A DNA stretch of 64,000 nucleotides, from NCBI GenBank assembly GCA_963715575.1, contig OY970250.1, positions 744,001 through 808,000 of the forward strand, given 5' to 3'. The notes below the pieces were generated by a model that did no database searches, was not told the DNA's origin, and was given only the letters and a program-made list of their open reading frames with translations. The position numbers and the translations under genes were made by a program. The stretch comes from AC-32 sp963715575. Its GTDB lineage: Bacteria; Actinomycetota; Thermoleophilia; Gaiellales; Gaiellaceae. Positions 33,968 to 41,928 of this stretch are shown one piece after another. The first letter of the stretch is position 1; every line of letters starts with the position of its first letter.

Positions 33968-34093
33968 GTGACCAAGCGCATCGCCCGCAAGATCGAACGG
34001 CTCGTACGGCACGACCTTTCCAACGATCTTCAGCTCTTTCTCTCACGAAGTTTGCGTGCGACCGCACGCCCATCGATCAGAGAAGGGAGGTGA
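33968..34093 (+). CDS. Small basic leader ORF upstream of flp (41 residues)
   Basis: GTG at 33968 opens a 42-codon frame (start VTKRIARKIERLVRHDLSND) with GGAGG 11 bases upstream. Its TGA (34091-34093) sits directly on the pilin ribosome-binding site (GGGAGG at 34085-34090). Ribosomes finishing here would be placed at the pilin start, as in translational coupling. The peptide is basic and not hydrophobic. Whether it is made is unknown; it is too short to judge by composition. Confidence 0.35.
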   Translation: MTKRIARKIERLVRHDLSNDLQLFLSRSLRATARPSIREGR

Positions 34094-34098
34094 CACAG

Positions 34099-34287
34099 AT
34101 GCTGAAGCTCTTCACCTTCGTGCAGGCCGCCGCCGACACGCTGCACAAGCGCGAGGAGGGCCAGACGATGGCGGAGTACGGTGTAGTTCTCGCCGTCATC
34201 ACGCTGCTCGTGATCGGCTCGATCACGCTGCTCTCCCAGGGAATCCAGGGGTCGATTGACTCGGTCACGAGCATTCTCCCTGGCTAA
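34099..34287 (+). CDS. flp: Flp-family type IVb pilin
   Basis: 62 residues from the ATG at 34099, with a strong ribosome-binding site (GGGAGG, 8 bases upstream). The prepilin region REEGQTMAEYGVVLAVITLL has the Flp pattern: cleavage after Gly, then a hydrophobic stretch with Glu and Tyr near its start. It is the structural subunit of the Tad pilus, inserted in the membrane, cleaved and assembled by the genes downstream. The long leader (about 20 residues before the cleavage site) and short mature protein are typical. Confidence 0.93.
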   Translation: MLKLFTFVQAAADTLHKREEGQTMAEYGVVLAVITLLVIGSITLLSQGIQGSIDSVTSILPG

Positions 34288-34313
34288 GAAGGAACCGCAG
34301 TTTCTCCGGTAGG

Positions 34314-34337
34314 GGGCCCCTTCGCGAGAAGGGGCCC
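34314..34337 (+). terminator. Strong hairpin between flp and tadE (partial terminator or attenuator)
   Basis: GGGCCCCTT (34314-34322) and AAGGGGCCC (34329-34337) form a perfect 9-bp stem with a 6-nt loop (CGCGAG). No T-run follows. The position suggests partial termination or protection of the pilin message, giving far more pilin than assembly proteins. Confidence 0.7.
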
Positions 34338-34368
34338 GCTCCCACTCCCGAGCTACAGAAAGAATCCC

Positions 34369-34773
34369 GTGAACATCTTTTTTCGCCGCAAAATCGACTT
34401 CAAATCGCAGCAGGGTCAGTCGCTGACCGAATTCGCGCTGGCTTTGCCCGTGTTGGCGCTGCTCTTGTTTGCGGTGATCCAGTTCGGGATCACCTTCAAC
34501 AACTACGTCACCCTCACCGACGCAACCCGCGCCGGCGCCCGCAAGGCGGCCGTGGGCAGGCAATCGGCCAACCCGGTAACCGACTGTCAGGCCGCGATCC
34601 GGGGTTCGGCGAAAGACCTGACGCAGTCCGACCTGATCCCGACCTGCACGTCCACGTGGCAGCCGGGAGCGGATGTGACCGTGACTGCGACCTACCCCTA
34701 CAAGATCAGCCTGCTCGGACTCGTCGTGAAGACGGGACGCCTCTCGAGCACTACCACGGAGCGTGTGGAATGA
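34369..34773 (+). CDS. tadE: TadE-like minor pilin / pilus assembly protein
   Basis: 134 residues, GTG start. A short basic N terminus is followed by the pilin-like motif QQGQSLTEFALALPVLALLL (Glu at +5 of the hydrophobic region), the TadE signature, then a C-terminal extracytoplasmic domain with two Cys (DCQAAI, PTCTST) that could form a disulfide. TadE is a pseudopilin processed by the same peptidase as Flp. The stop overlaps the next start by 4 bp (ATGA). Confidence 0.87.
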   Translation: MNIFFRRKIDFKSQQGQSLTEFALALPVLALLLFAVIQFGITFNNYVTLTDATRAGARKAAVGRQSANPVTDCQAAIRGSAKDLTQSDLIPTCTSTWQPGADVTVTATYPYKISLLGLVVKTGRLSSTTTERVE

Positions 34774-35681
34774 ACTCTCGAAGCGACCGCGGCCAGGCAA
34801 CCGTCCTGACACTCGTCTTTCTCGTCGTCCTGCTCGGCATGGCGGCGCTCGTGCTCGACATCGGGTCGTGGTACCGCGCCGACCGCGCCACGCAGAACAC
34901 GGCCGACGCTGCGGCGCTCGCGGGGGCTCAGGCCCTCCCGTCGGATCCGGGCAACGCGAACACCCTGGCTCTCCAGTACGTGACCAAGAACGGCGGTGGG
35001 AGTCCCACCGTCAGCCTCTCGACCAAGAACGTCACCAACGACACGGTCAAGGTCAACCTGACCCGGCCCGCGACGGGCGTCTTCACGAAGCTGTTCGGAG
35101 TCCGCACGGTCACGGTCGGGTCGCATGCTGCCGCGCGCGCGAGCCTGATGGACCAGGCCAAGTACGTCGCGCCGATCGGCGTGAACATCCTCAACCCGAA
35201 GCTGAAGGGCACTGCAACCTGCCCGTGCTTCGGGAGCACGAACCTCACCGTCCTGCCGCTCGGCAAGACCGGCGCGCCCGGCGCGTTCGACCTGCTCAAC
35301 ATCGATGAAAGCCACGGCGGCACCGGCCCGAGCACACTGGCGGACTGGATCCTCAAGGGCTACGACGGCTACCTCTCACTCGGCGACTACTTCTCGGACG
35401 CCGGCGCGAAGTGGAACTCGTCGGAGGTGCAGAACGCGCTCGAAGCCCGCCTCAACACCGAGCTGCTCTTCCCGGTCTACGACACGATCAGCGGCACGGG
35501 CGCGAACGCCAAGTACCACGTGATCGCCTGGGTCGGCTTCCACATGACCGCCCACGAAGAGCACGGCAGCACGGGCAGCATCACCGGCTGGTTCACCGAG
35601 GTCGTGTGGACCGGTATCGCCTCTACCTCTTCGACCGGGCAGCCGAACCTCGGCGCCCGCGTCGTCAACCTCGTCGACTGA
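34770..35681 (+). CDS. TadG-like pilus assembly protein
   Basis: 303 residues from the ATG at 34770. The N terminus has the Tad pattern RGQATVLTLVFLVVLLGMAA followed by VLDIGSWYRADRATQNTADA with AAALAGAQAL, as in TadG/Flp-assembly proteins. The remaining 240 residues form an extracytoplasmic domain with a CPCFG motif. It is thought to be a pilus-associated or anchoring component. Translationally coupled to tadE. Confidence 0.85.
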   Translation: MNSRSDRGQATVLTLVFLVVLLGMAALVLDIGSWYRADRATQNTADAAALAGAQALPSDPGNANTLALQYVTKNGGGSPTVSLSTKNVTNDTVKVNLTRPATGVFTKLFGVRTVTVGSHAAARASLMDQAKYVAPIGVNILNPKLKGTATCPCFGSTNLTVLPLGKTGAPGAFDLLNIDESHGGTGPSTLADWILKGYDGYLSLGDYFSDAGAKWNSSEVQNALEARLNTELLFPVYDTISGTGANAKYHVIAWVGFHMTAHEEHGSTGSITGWFTEVVWTGIASTSSTGQPNLGARVVNLVD

Positions 35682-35700
35682 CCTCAAAGGACAAGGAGCA

Positions 35701-36471
35701 ATGGCATATCGAGCTAGAAACATCCTGATCGCGGTCGCCCTCGCCGCTGTGGCCGCCCTGCTCACGAGCTTCTACGTGACCAGCTACAAGCGGCATGTTC
35801 AGCGCGGCGAGGACCACGTGACGGTGCTCGTTGCCAAGAAGGACATCACGGTCGGCGCGAGCGGCGCGGACGTCGCGGGCCAGCTCTCGACGCTGGACGT
35901 TCCCCGCAAGAGCGTCGTGCCGGGCGCGATCTCCAGCGCCGACCAGCTGGCGGGCCTCGTCGCCACCGAGCCCACGCTCGAGGGCGAGCAGGTCACCACC
36001 CGCCGCTTCAGCCCCCGCACGCACGTCGGCGTCCGGGCCCAGCTGAGCGGCACGCTCAGGGCGCTCTCGCTCGAGGGCGATCAGAATCAGCTGCTCGCCG
36101 GCGTCGTCAAGGACGGCGACAGCGTCGACTTCGTGGCCGCCCTGAAGAAGCCGGGCGACCAGGACATCTACTTCAGCCGCGTGCTCGTGCGCGACCTGAA
36201 GGTTCTACGCGCTCCGAACTCGCCGCCACCCGGCAGCAAGCTGACCGGCGGATCGAACTCGGACTACGCCGTGATGCTGGCGCTGACCGACAGCCAGGCA
36301 CAGAAGCTCCAGTACATGCTGGCCAACGCCGGCGGCACCGGCGCGGAGCGGTGGCACCTCGAGCTCCGGCCGACCACGCACGACGCCGACAGCCCCGACC
36401 ACCTCGACAGCTTCGAAAGCGTCCTCACTGGCGGCCTCAGCGCCGGCCAGCGGAAGACGCTGGGCCGCTAG
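35701..36471 (+). CDS. cpaB: Flp pilus assembly protein CpaB/RcpC
   Basis: 256 residues. An N-terminal helix (NILIAVALAAVAALLTSFYV) precedes a SAF-type domain beginning TVLVAKKDITVGASGADVAG and containing LEGEQVTTRRF, then a RcpC/CpaB beta domain (GVRAQLSGTLRALSLEGDQN onward) with VKDGDSVDFVA. CpaB sits outside the membrane and helps pilus biogenesis; in diderms it works with a secretin, which is not seen here and not expected in a monoderm. A ribosome-binding site (AAGGAG) precedes the ATG. Confidence 0.9.
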   Translation: MAYRARNILIAVALAAVAALLTSFYVTSYKRHVQRGEDHVTVLVAKKDITVGASGADVAGQLSTLDVPRKSVVPGAISSADQLAGLVATEPTLEGEQVTTRRFSPRTHVGVRAQLSGTLRALSLEGDQNQLLAGVVKDGDSVDFVAALKKPGDQDIYFSRVLVRDLKVLRAPNSPPPGSKLTGGSNSDYAVMLALTDSQAQKLQYMLANAGGTGAERWHLELRPTTHDADSPDHLDSFESVLTGGLSAGQRKTLGR

Positions 36472-36480
36472 GAGGCCACG

Positions 36481-37674
36481 ATGAGCAACGGCAACGAATT
36501 CGCAACCAGGAGCCCGAACCGGATCTACGTGACGGGTGACTGCGACGGGCTGCCGGACCTCCGGGACGCGCTCGCAGCGCACCCCGAGGTCGAGCTCGTC
36601 GGGTCGGCCACGCAGGTAGCGGAGGCCGCGGCCACGCTGACCGGTGGGCACCTGAACGTCGTCCTGCACGCGACCCGCGCAGCCACGCTGCCGGTGAACG
36701 AGCTGGCGGCGATTCGCGAGCACACGCGGGCTCCGCTGATCCTACTCGCCTCGAACGGCTCCCCGGCCCTCCTGGAGGAGGCGCTCGAACACGACATCGC
36801 CGACGTCCTGCTGCTTCCGCAGCTGACCGACAACGTTGTCTTCTCGATCCGCAAGGCCGGTCACGTCAACAAGCGCCTGACCGGCGACCAGCGCCGGCAC
36901 GGCCGCCTCGTGACCGTCTTCTCGCCCAAGGGCGGCACCGGCAAGACCGTGACCGCGACGAACCTCGGCACCTCGCTCGCCAAGCACTGGGGCAAGCGCG
37001 CCCTGCTGCTCGACCTCGACCTGCAGTTCGGGGATGCGGCGATCATGCTGGGGATCGAGCCGGAGAAGACGATCTACGACCTCGTCACGGCGCCCGGCGA
37101 GCTCGATTCGGAGAAACTCGCCGGCTACACGACCAAGCACGCCTCGGGCCTCGAGATCCTCCCCGCGCCGCTGCGCCCCGAGGACGCCGAGCTCGTGACC
37201 GAGGCGAAGCTGGCCCGGCTGCTCGAGGTCGCGCGGGAGTCGTTCGACGTGATCGTCGTCGACACCTCGCCCTTCTTCCACGGGCCGATGCTGGCGACCC
37301 TCGACCGCACCGACGAGCTGCTGCTGCTCTGCGGGCTGGACGTGCCGACGCTGAAGAACGTCCGGCTCAGCCTGCAGACGCTGGAGCTGCTCTCCTTCCC
37401 GCCCGACCGGATCAAGCTCGTCCTCAACCGGGCGAACTCGAAGGTCGGGATGAAGCCGAAGGAGGTCGAGTCGGCGCTCGAGCGGAAGATCGACTTCGAG
37501 ATCCCGAGCGACCGCATCGTCCCGCTCGCGGTCAACCGCGGCAATCCCGCCGTGCTGGCGGAGCCGAAGGCAGAGTTCTCGAAGGCCGTCCGCGCGATGG
37601 CGAAGGAGCTCGTCGCCGCGCAGGCGGTGGCGAAGCAGAAGAAGAAGTTCATGGCGACCCTGGCAAGGGCGTAG
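36481..37674 (+). CDS. cpaE: CpaE/TadZ-like ParA/MinD-family ATPase
   Basis: 397 residues. An N-terminal receiver-like domain (about 12-130, without a clear phosphorylation pocket) precedes a deviant Walker A ATPase: VFSPKGGTGKTVTATNLG near residue 150, ALLLDLDLQFGDA and IVVDTSPFFHGP. CpaE/TadZ proteins position the pilus machine at the pole or at a focal site. The stop is 4 bp from the cpaF start. Confidence 0.92.
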   Translation: MSNGNEFATRSPNRIYVTGDCDGLPDLRDALAAHPEVELVGSATQVAEAAATLTGGHLNVVLHATRAATLPVNELAAIREHTRAPLILLASNGSPALLEEALEHDIADVLLLPQLTDNVVFSIRKAGHVNKRLTGDQRRHGRLVTVFSPKGGTGKTVTATNLGTSLAKHWGKRALLLDLDLQFGDAAIMLGIEPEKTIYDLVTAPGELDSEKLAGYTTKHASGLEILPAPLRPEDAELVTEAKLARLLEVARESFDVIVVDTSPFFHGPMLATLDRTDELLLLCGLDVPTLKNVRLSLQTLELLSFPPDRIKLVLNRANSKVGMKPKEVESALERKIDFEIPSDRIVPLAVNRGNPAVLAEPKAEFSKAVRAMAKELVAAQAVAKQKKKFMATLARA

Positions 37675-37678
37675 CGCG

Positions 37679-39130
37679 ATGGGCCTACACGACAGGCTTC
37701 ATCGCCAGAACGGCTCCTCGAACGGTCATGGGCCGGAGCTCGACGTGCTCGTCGGTGGGCAGGCCGAGACGCCCGAGCGCCGGCCCGCAGATCCGTACGC
37801 GGAGCTGAAAGGCCGGATCCACCACGCCTGCATCGCGAAGCTCGGCCCGCAGCTCTACGCGGCCGGCAGCGCCGACGAGTCCTCCACCGAGGACCTCGCC
37901 GAGAAGGTGCTGCGAGTGGTCACCGAACAGCTCGCGCTCGACCGGACGCCGCTCACCCGTGAGGAGCGGCGTCAGGTCACGCGCGAGATCACGGACGACA
38001 TCCTCGGCTACGGGCCGCTCGAGCCGCTGCTCCGCGACGAGAGCGTCACCGAGGTGATGGTCAACAGCCACGACCGGGTCTATGTCGAGCGAAACGGCAA
38101 GCTCGAGACGGCCGAGGCCGCGTTCGTCGACAACGCGCACCTGCTGCGCATCATCGACAAGATCGTGTCGCAGGTCGGCCGCCGCGTCGACGAAGCCTCC
38201 CCGATGGTGGACGCCCGCCTCCCCGACGGCAGCCGCGTGAACGCGATCATCCCGCCGCTCTCGTTGGGCGGGCCGACGCTGACGATCAGGAAGTTCTCGC
38301 GCGACCCGTACACGATGGACGACCTGATCAACTTCGGGTCAGTCTCGCCCGACGCGGCGCAATTCCTCTCCGCGTGCGTCCGCGGCAAGCTCAACGTCCT
38401 GATCTCCGGCGGTACCGGCACCGGTAAGACGACGACGCTGAACGCGCTCTCCGCGTTCGTGCCGAACGACGAGCGCATCGTCACGATCGAGGACGCGGCC
38501 GAGCTCCAGCTGCAGCAGGACCACGTGATCACCCTCGAGTCGCGCCCGCCGAACATCGAAGGCGAGGGAGAGATCCGCATCCGCGAGCTCGTCCGCAACG
38601 CACTGCGCATGCGCCCCGACCGGATCATCGTCGGCGAGGTCCGCGGCGCGGAAACGCTGGACATGCTCCAGGCGATGAACACGGGCCACGAGGGCTCGCT
38701 GACCACGATCCACGCGAACTCTCCTCGCGACGCGCTCTCGCGCCTCGAGACCCTGGTGATGACCGCCGGCGTCGAGCTGCCGCACCGCGCGATCCGCGAG
38801 CAGATCTCCAGCGCCTTCGACCTGCTGGTTCAGATCTCGCGCCTCGTCGACGGCTCGCGCCGCATCACCCACATCACCGAGGTGCTGCGGATGGAGTCCG
38901 ACGTGATCACCCTCCAGGACGTCTTCGTGGCGAAGCCGCCCGACGAGGACGACCCGTCGGAGGCCGGCAAGCCCGTCAACCTGCTCAACCCGCTTGCCTG
39001 CACGGGCCTGAAGCCGCAGTTCCTCGAGAAGATGGCCGCGAACGGGGTCACCCTGCCGCCGTCCTTCTTCGGCGACAGCTCGACCTTCCGGCCGAACTAC
39101 TCAGCTGCGAGCTACGGCGGGTTCGAGTGA
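37679..39130 (+). CDS. cpaF: Tad pilus motor ATPase CpaF/TadA
   Basis: 483 residues. An N-terminal domain (to about 200) leads into ITDDILGYGPLEPLLRDESV, then Walker A (LISGGTGTGKTTTLNALSAF), Asp box (IVTIEDAAELQL), Walker B (RPDRIIVGEVRGAE) and His box (GHEGSLTTIHANSP). It is a secretion-superfamily hexameric ATPase that drives pilus extension and retraction at the inner face of the membrane. The stop overlaps the VWA-TadB start as GTGA. Confidence 0.95.
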   Translation: MGLHDRLHRQNGSSNGHGPELDVLVGGQAETPERRPADPYAELKGRIHHACIAKLGPQLYAAGSADESSTEDLAEKVLRVVTEQLALDRTPLTREERRQVTREITDDILGYGPLEPLLRDESVTEVMVNSHDRVYVERNGKLETAEAAFVDNAHLLRIIDKIVSQVGRRVDEASPMVDARLPDGSRVNAIIPPLSLGGPTLTIRKFSRDPYTMDDLINFGSVSPDAAQFLSACVRGKLNVLISGGTGTGKTTTLNALSAFVPNDERIVTIEDAAELQLQQDHVITLESRPPNIEGEGEIRIRELVRNALRMRPDRIIVGEVRGAETLDMLQAMNTGHEGSLTTIHANSPRDALSRLETLVMTAGVELPHRAIREQISSAFDLLVQISRLVDGSRRITHITEVLRMESDVITLQDVFVAKPPDEDDPSEAGKPVNLLNPLACTGLKPQFLEKMAANGVTLPPSFFGDSSTFRPNYSAASYGGFE

Positions 39131-40995
39131 GCCGTCACACGCCTCGCCTCCTCTTCGCAGCCGTCCTCGCCGCCCTCGTGACACCGGTCGCGGCGGACGC
39201 CTCGCTCAGCCTCCGCGGGATCGACACGAGCGGCTACCCGACGGTGCGCGTCACCGTCGTCGCGCCGGTCGCACGGGTCGCGGCCCCCCCGACCCTGACC
39301 GAGAACGGCAATCAGGTCGTCGGACTCCACGCGGTCAACCTCGCCGCGACGAAGAGCGTCGTGGTCGCGATCGACCGCTCGCGCTCGATGGCCGGGGCGA
39401 AGCTCGCCGACGCCCTCGCGGCCGCCCGCGCCTTCCTTCACACCAAGGCGCCGTCGGACCGTGTCTCCGTTGTCGCATTCGGCTCCCGGGCCGTGCAGCT
39501 GACGCCCTTCACGCAGTCGACCGCGGAGGCCGACGACGCCCTGCGCCTTCTCACGGTCGACGCGAAGAACGGTACCTCGCTCTACGACGCCCTCCAGCTC
39601 TCCGCCTCTTCCTTGCGGGGCCAGGCCGGACGGGCACGGGTCGTCGTCCTGCTCACCGACGGCAAGGATGTCTCGAGCCAGGCTTCGCTGGAGGCCGCGC
39701 TCGGAACCGCCCACGACACGGGCACGCTCGTGTACCCGATCGCGATCGGCGGCGACGGCGCGACCGTGGCGCCACTCCAGCGAATGGCCAAGGAAACCGG
39801 CGGCAGCTTCAAGTCCGCCGCGACCAGCTCGAGCCTGAACGCGGTCTACTCGTCCATCGCGAGCGAGCTGAAGCGGACCTGGCGCGTCGAGTACGTCACC
39901 GCCGCCAGGCCTGGCGAGCAGGTGCACCTGCGCGTGGCGTTGAACCCCGAAGGCGCGGCCTTCACGAACCTGCGCCTCCCCGGCAGCTCATCCGAGGCCG
40001 ACGGCGGCAGCACGCTGCCGAACCCGCTCTACACGCCTCTCGGCGGGCTGCTGCTCACCATGCTCGTCGCCTTTCTGGTGCTCACCGCGTGCGGGTTCCT
40101 GTTCGCCTCGGCCAAGGGCTCGTGGGTCAAGACCCGCCTCGCCCCGCACGTCGAGGGCTCGCGCAAGACGAGGAAGCGCCAGAAGGGCGAGCGGCTCGCC
40201 GCCCTCGGCGGCCTCTTCCGGGCGACCGAGCAGACGTTCGGACACCGCCGCGTGTGGCTCACGCTGCAGCGCAAGCTCGAGCGCGCCGACCTGCCTCTGC
40301 GCACGGTCGAGTTCGCGTACCTAATCGTCGGCTCCGGCTTCCTCGTCGGCGTCCTTGCCGCGCTGGCCGGCCGGTCGTCGCTCGAGATCCTGATCGCCTT
40401 CGCCGTCGGTGGCGCGATCCCCTACGGGTTCGTAGCGTTCAAGGCCCGGCGCAGGATGAACGCGTTCGACGACCAGCTGCCCGACCTGCTCGTGACGCTG
40501 GCCGCCTCGCTGAAGGCAGGCCACAGTTTCAAGCAGGGAATCCAGACGATCGTCGACGAGGGTCAGGAGCCGGCGAGCAAGGAGCTCGGCCGGGTGATCA
40601 CCGAGACGCGCCTCGGCCGCCCGATGGACGAGGCTCTGGCCGACACCGCTGAGCGCATCGACTCAAAGAACTTCACGTTCGTGATCACCGCGGTCACGAT
40701 CCAGCGCCAGGTCGGCGGCAGCCTCGCGGGGTTGTTCGACATGATCGCCGACGTCGTGCGCCAGCGTCAGCAGTTCGCCCGCAAGATCAAAGGGCTGACC
40801 GCGATGGGCCGGGCCTCGGCGTATGTCCTGGTCGCCCTGCCGTTCTTCATCGCACTTGGCCTGACGCTCGTGAACCCGATCTACATGGCGCCGCTCTACC
40901 ACAGCTCCACCGGGCACAAGCTGATCATGGTCGGCCTCGTGATGATGGCCTTCGGCTCTCTCGTCCTCAAAAAGCTCGTTTCCTTCCGGGGGTAA
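39127..40995 (+). CDS. VWA domain-TadB fusion (pilus platform protein)
   Basis: 622 residues. A signal peptide (about 1-24) is followed by a von Willebrand A domain (about 75-245) with an intact MIDAS: DRSRS at 83-87 and LLTDGKD at 176-181. One helix (about 305-327) leads to the TadB platform, with helices near 395-435, a T2SSF domain (about 450-580; LPDLLVTLAASLKAGHS) and a final pair of helices. TadB normally starts near the helices; here the extracytoplasmic VWA domain is fused to it. The platform contacts the motor while the VWA part could bind a metal-dependent ligand or the pilus outside. Start GTG. Confidence 0.88.
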   Translation: MSRHTPRLLFAAVLAALVTPVAADASLSLRGIDTSGYPTVRVTVVAPVARVAAPPTLTENGNQVVGLHAVNLAATKSVVVAIDRSRSMAGAKLADALAAARAFLHTKAPSDRVSVVAFGSRAVQLTPFTQSTAEADDALRLLTVDAKNGTSLYDALQLSASSLRGQAGRARVVVLLTDGKDVSSQASLEAALGTAHDTGTLVYPIAIGGDGATVAPLQRMAKETGGSFKSAATSSSLNAVYSSIASELKRTWRVEYVTAARPGEQVHLRVALNPEGAAFTNLRLPGSSSEADGGSTLPNPLYTPLGGLLLTMLVAFLVLTACGFLFASAKGSWVKTRLAPHVEGSRKTRKRQKGERLAALGGLFRATEQTFGHRRVWLTLQRKLERADLPLRTVEFAYLIVGSGFLVGVLAALAGRSSLEILIAFAVGGAIPYGFVAFKARRRMNAFDDQLPDLLVTLAASLKAGHSFKQGIQTIVDEGQEPASKELGRVITETRLGRPMDEALADTAERIDSKNFTFVITAVTIQRQVGGSLAGLFDMIADVVRQRQQFARKIKGLTAMGRASAYVLVALPFFIALGLTLVNPIYMAPLYHSSTGHKLIMVGLVMMAFGSLVLKKLVSFRG

Positions 40996-41001
40996 TTGCC
41001 A

Positions 41002-41910
41002 GTGTTCATCTTCATCGTGCTCGGAGTCCTCTGCCTCGCCGGAGCCGCATACCTGATCGGCGAGGCGGTGACGCTTCCCGCCCGCGAGCGGCGCACCTCG
41101 GTGAATCGCGCGGCGACCTACGGCAGGGTGCGTACCGTCCTCGGCCCGCCGCAGCTCCCCTTCAGCCAGCGAGTCCTCGCTCCCCTCGGCGATCGGCTCG
41201 CGGGCTGGACGTTGAAGCTGCACCCGAAGACAACCGTCGAGGGCGTCAGCACACGGCTGCTCGCGGCAGGCCTGGGCCGGACGATCTCGCCGAACACCTT
41301 CCTCGCCTTCAAGTCGGCACTGGCGATCGGCGGCATGGTGGTCGGCGCGCTCTTCGGAGGCGCAATGGCCGGCGCCGGTGGGGTCTTCTTTGCAACGATC
41401 GCGCTCGGCGGCGTCGGCTTCATCGCCCCCGACTTCGTCGTCTCGACCAAAGCCCGCTCGCGCAAGGACCGGATCCGGGCCGAGCTGCCGGACGCGCTCG
41501 ATCTGATGGCGGTCAGCGTCGAGGCCGGGATGGGCTTCGACGGCGCAATCTCGAAGCTGACGGAGCACATGGAGGGCCCGCTCGCCGAGGAGTTCGCGCT
41601 GACCCTGAGCGAGATCCGGATCGGTGAGACCCGCCAGGACGCGCTCAAGAAGCTGTCCTTCCGCACGGGCACTCCCGAGCTCTCGAGCTTCGTGCGCTCG
41701 ATCATCCAGGCCGACCAGCTCGGCATCTCCCTGGGCCGGATCCTGCGCGTGCAGGCGGCCGACAGCCGGCTCAAGCGCCAGGCCGTTGCCGAGGAGAAGG
41801 CAATGAAGGCGCCGATCAAGATGCTCTTCCCGACCGTGCTCTTCATCTTCCCGGCCATGTTCCTCGTGATCCTCGGGCCGGCGTTCCTCAACCTCTCCAA
41901 GCTCTTCTAA
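41002..41910 (+). CDS. tadC: Tad pilus platform protein TadC
   Basis: 302 residues from the GTG at 41002 (TTG at 40996 is also possible); the GGGGG run upstream fits the GTG better. Helices at the N terminus, in mid-protein (about 110-150) and at the C terminus flank a T2SSF domain: ELPDALDLMAVSVEAGMGFD and RSIIQADQLGISLGRILRVQ. TadC pairs with TadB as the inner-membrane platform on which pilin is polymerised. Confidence 0.93.
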   Translation: MFIFIVLGVLCLAGAAYLIGEAVTLPARERRTSVNRAATYGRVRTVLGPPQLPFSQRVLAPLGDRLAGWTLKLHPKTTVEGVSTRLLAAGLGRTISPNTFLAFKSALAIGGMVVGALFGGAMAGAGGVFFATIALGGVGFIAPDFVVSTKARSRKDRIRAELPDALDLMAVSVEAGMGFDGAISKLTEHMEGPLAEEFALTLSEIRIGETRQDALKKLSFRTGTPELSSFVRSIIQADQLGISLGRILRVQAADSRLKRQAVAEEKAMKAPIKMLFPTVLFIFPAMFLVILGPAFLNLSKLF

Positions 41911-41928
41911 CCGGAATCGGAGGCGACG

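Noticed and set aside
33711..34098. Cyclic-di-GMP riboswitch before the pilus genes
   Set aside because: The conserved GACGCAAAGC-type core of GEMM riboswitches is absent; only a short hairpin is seen.
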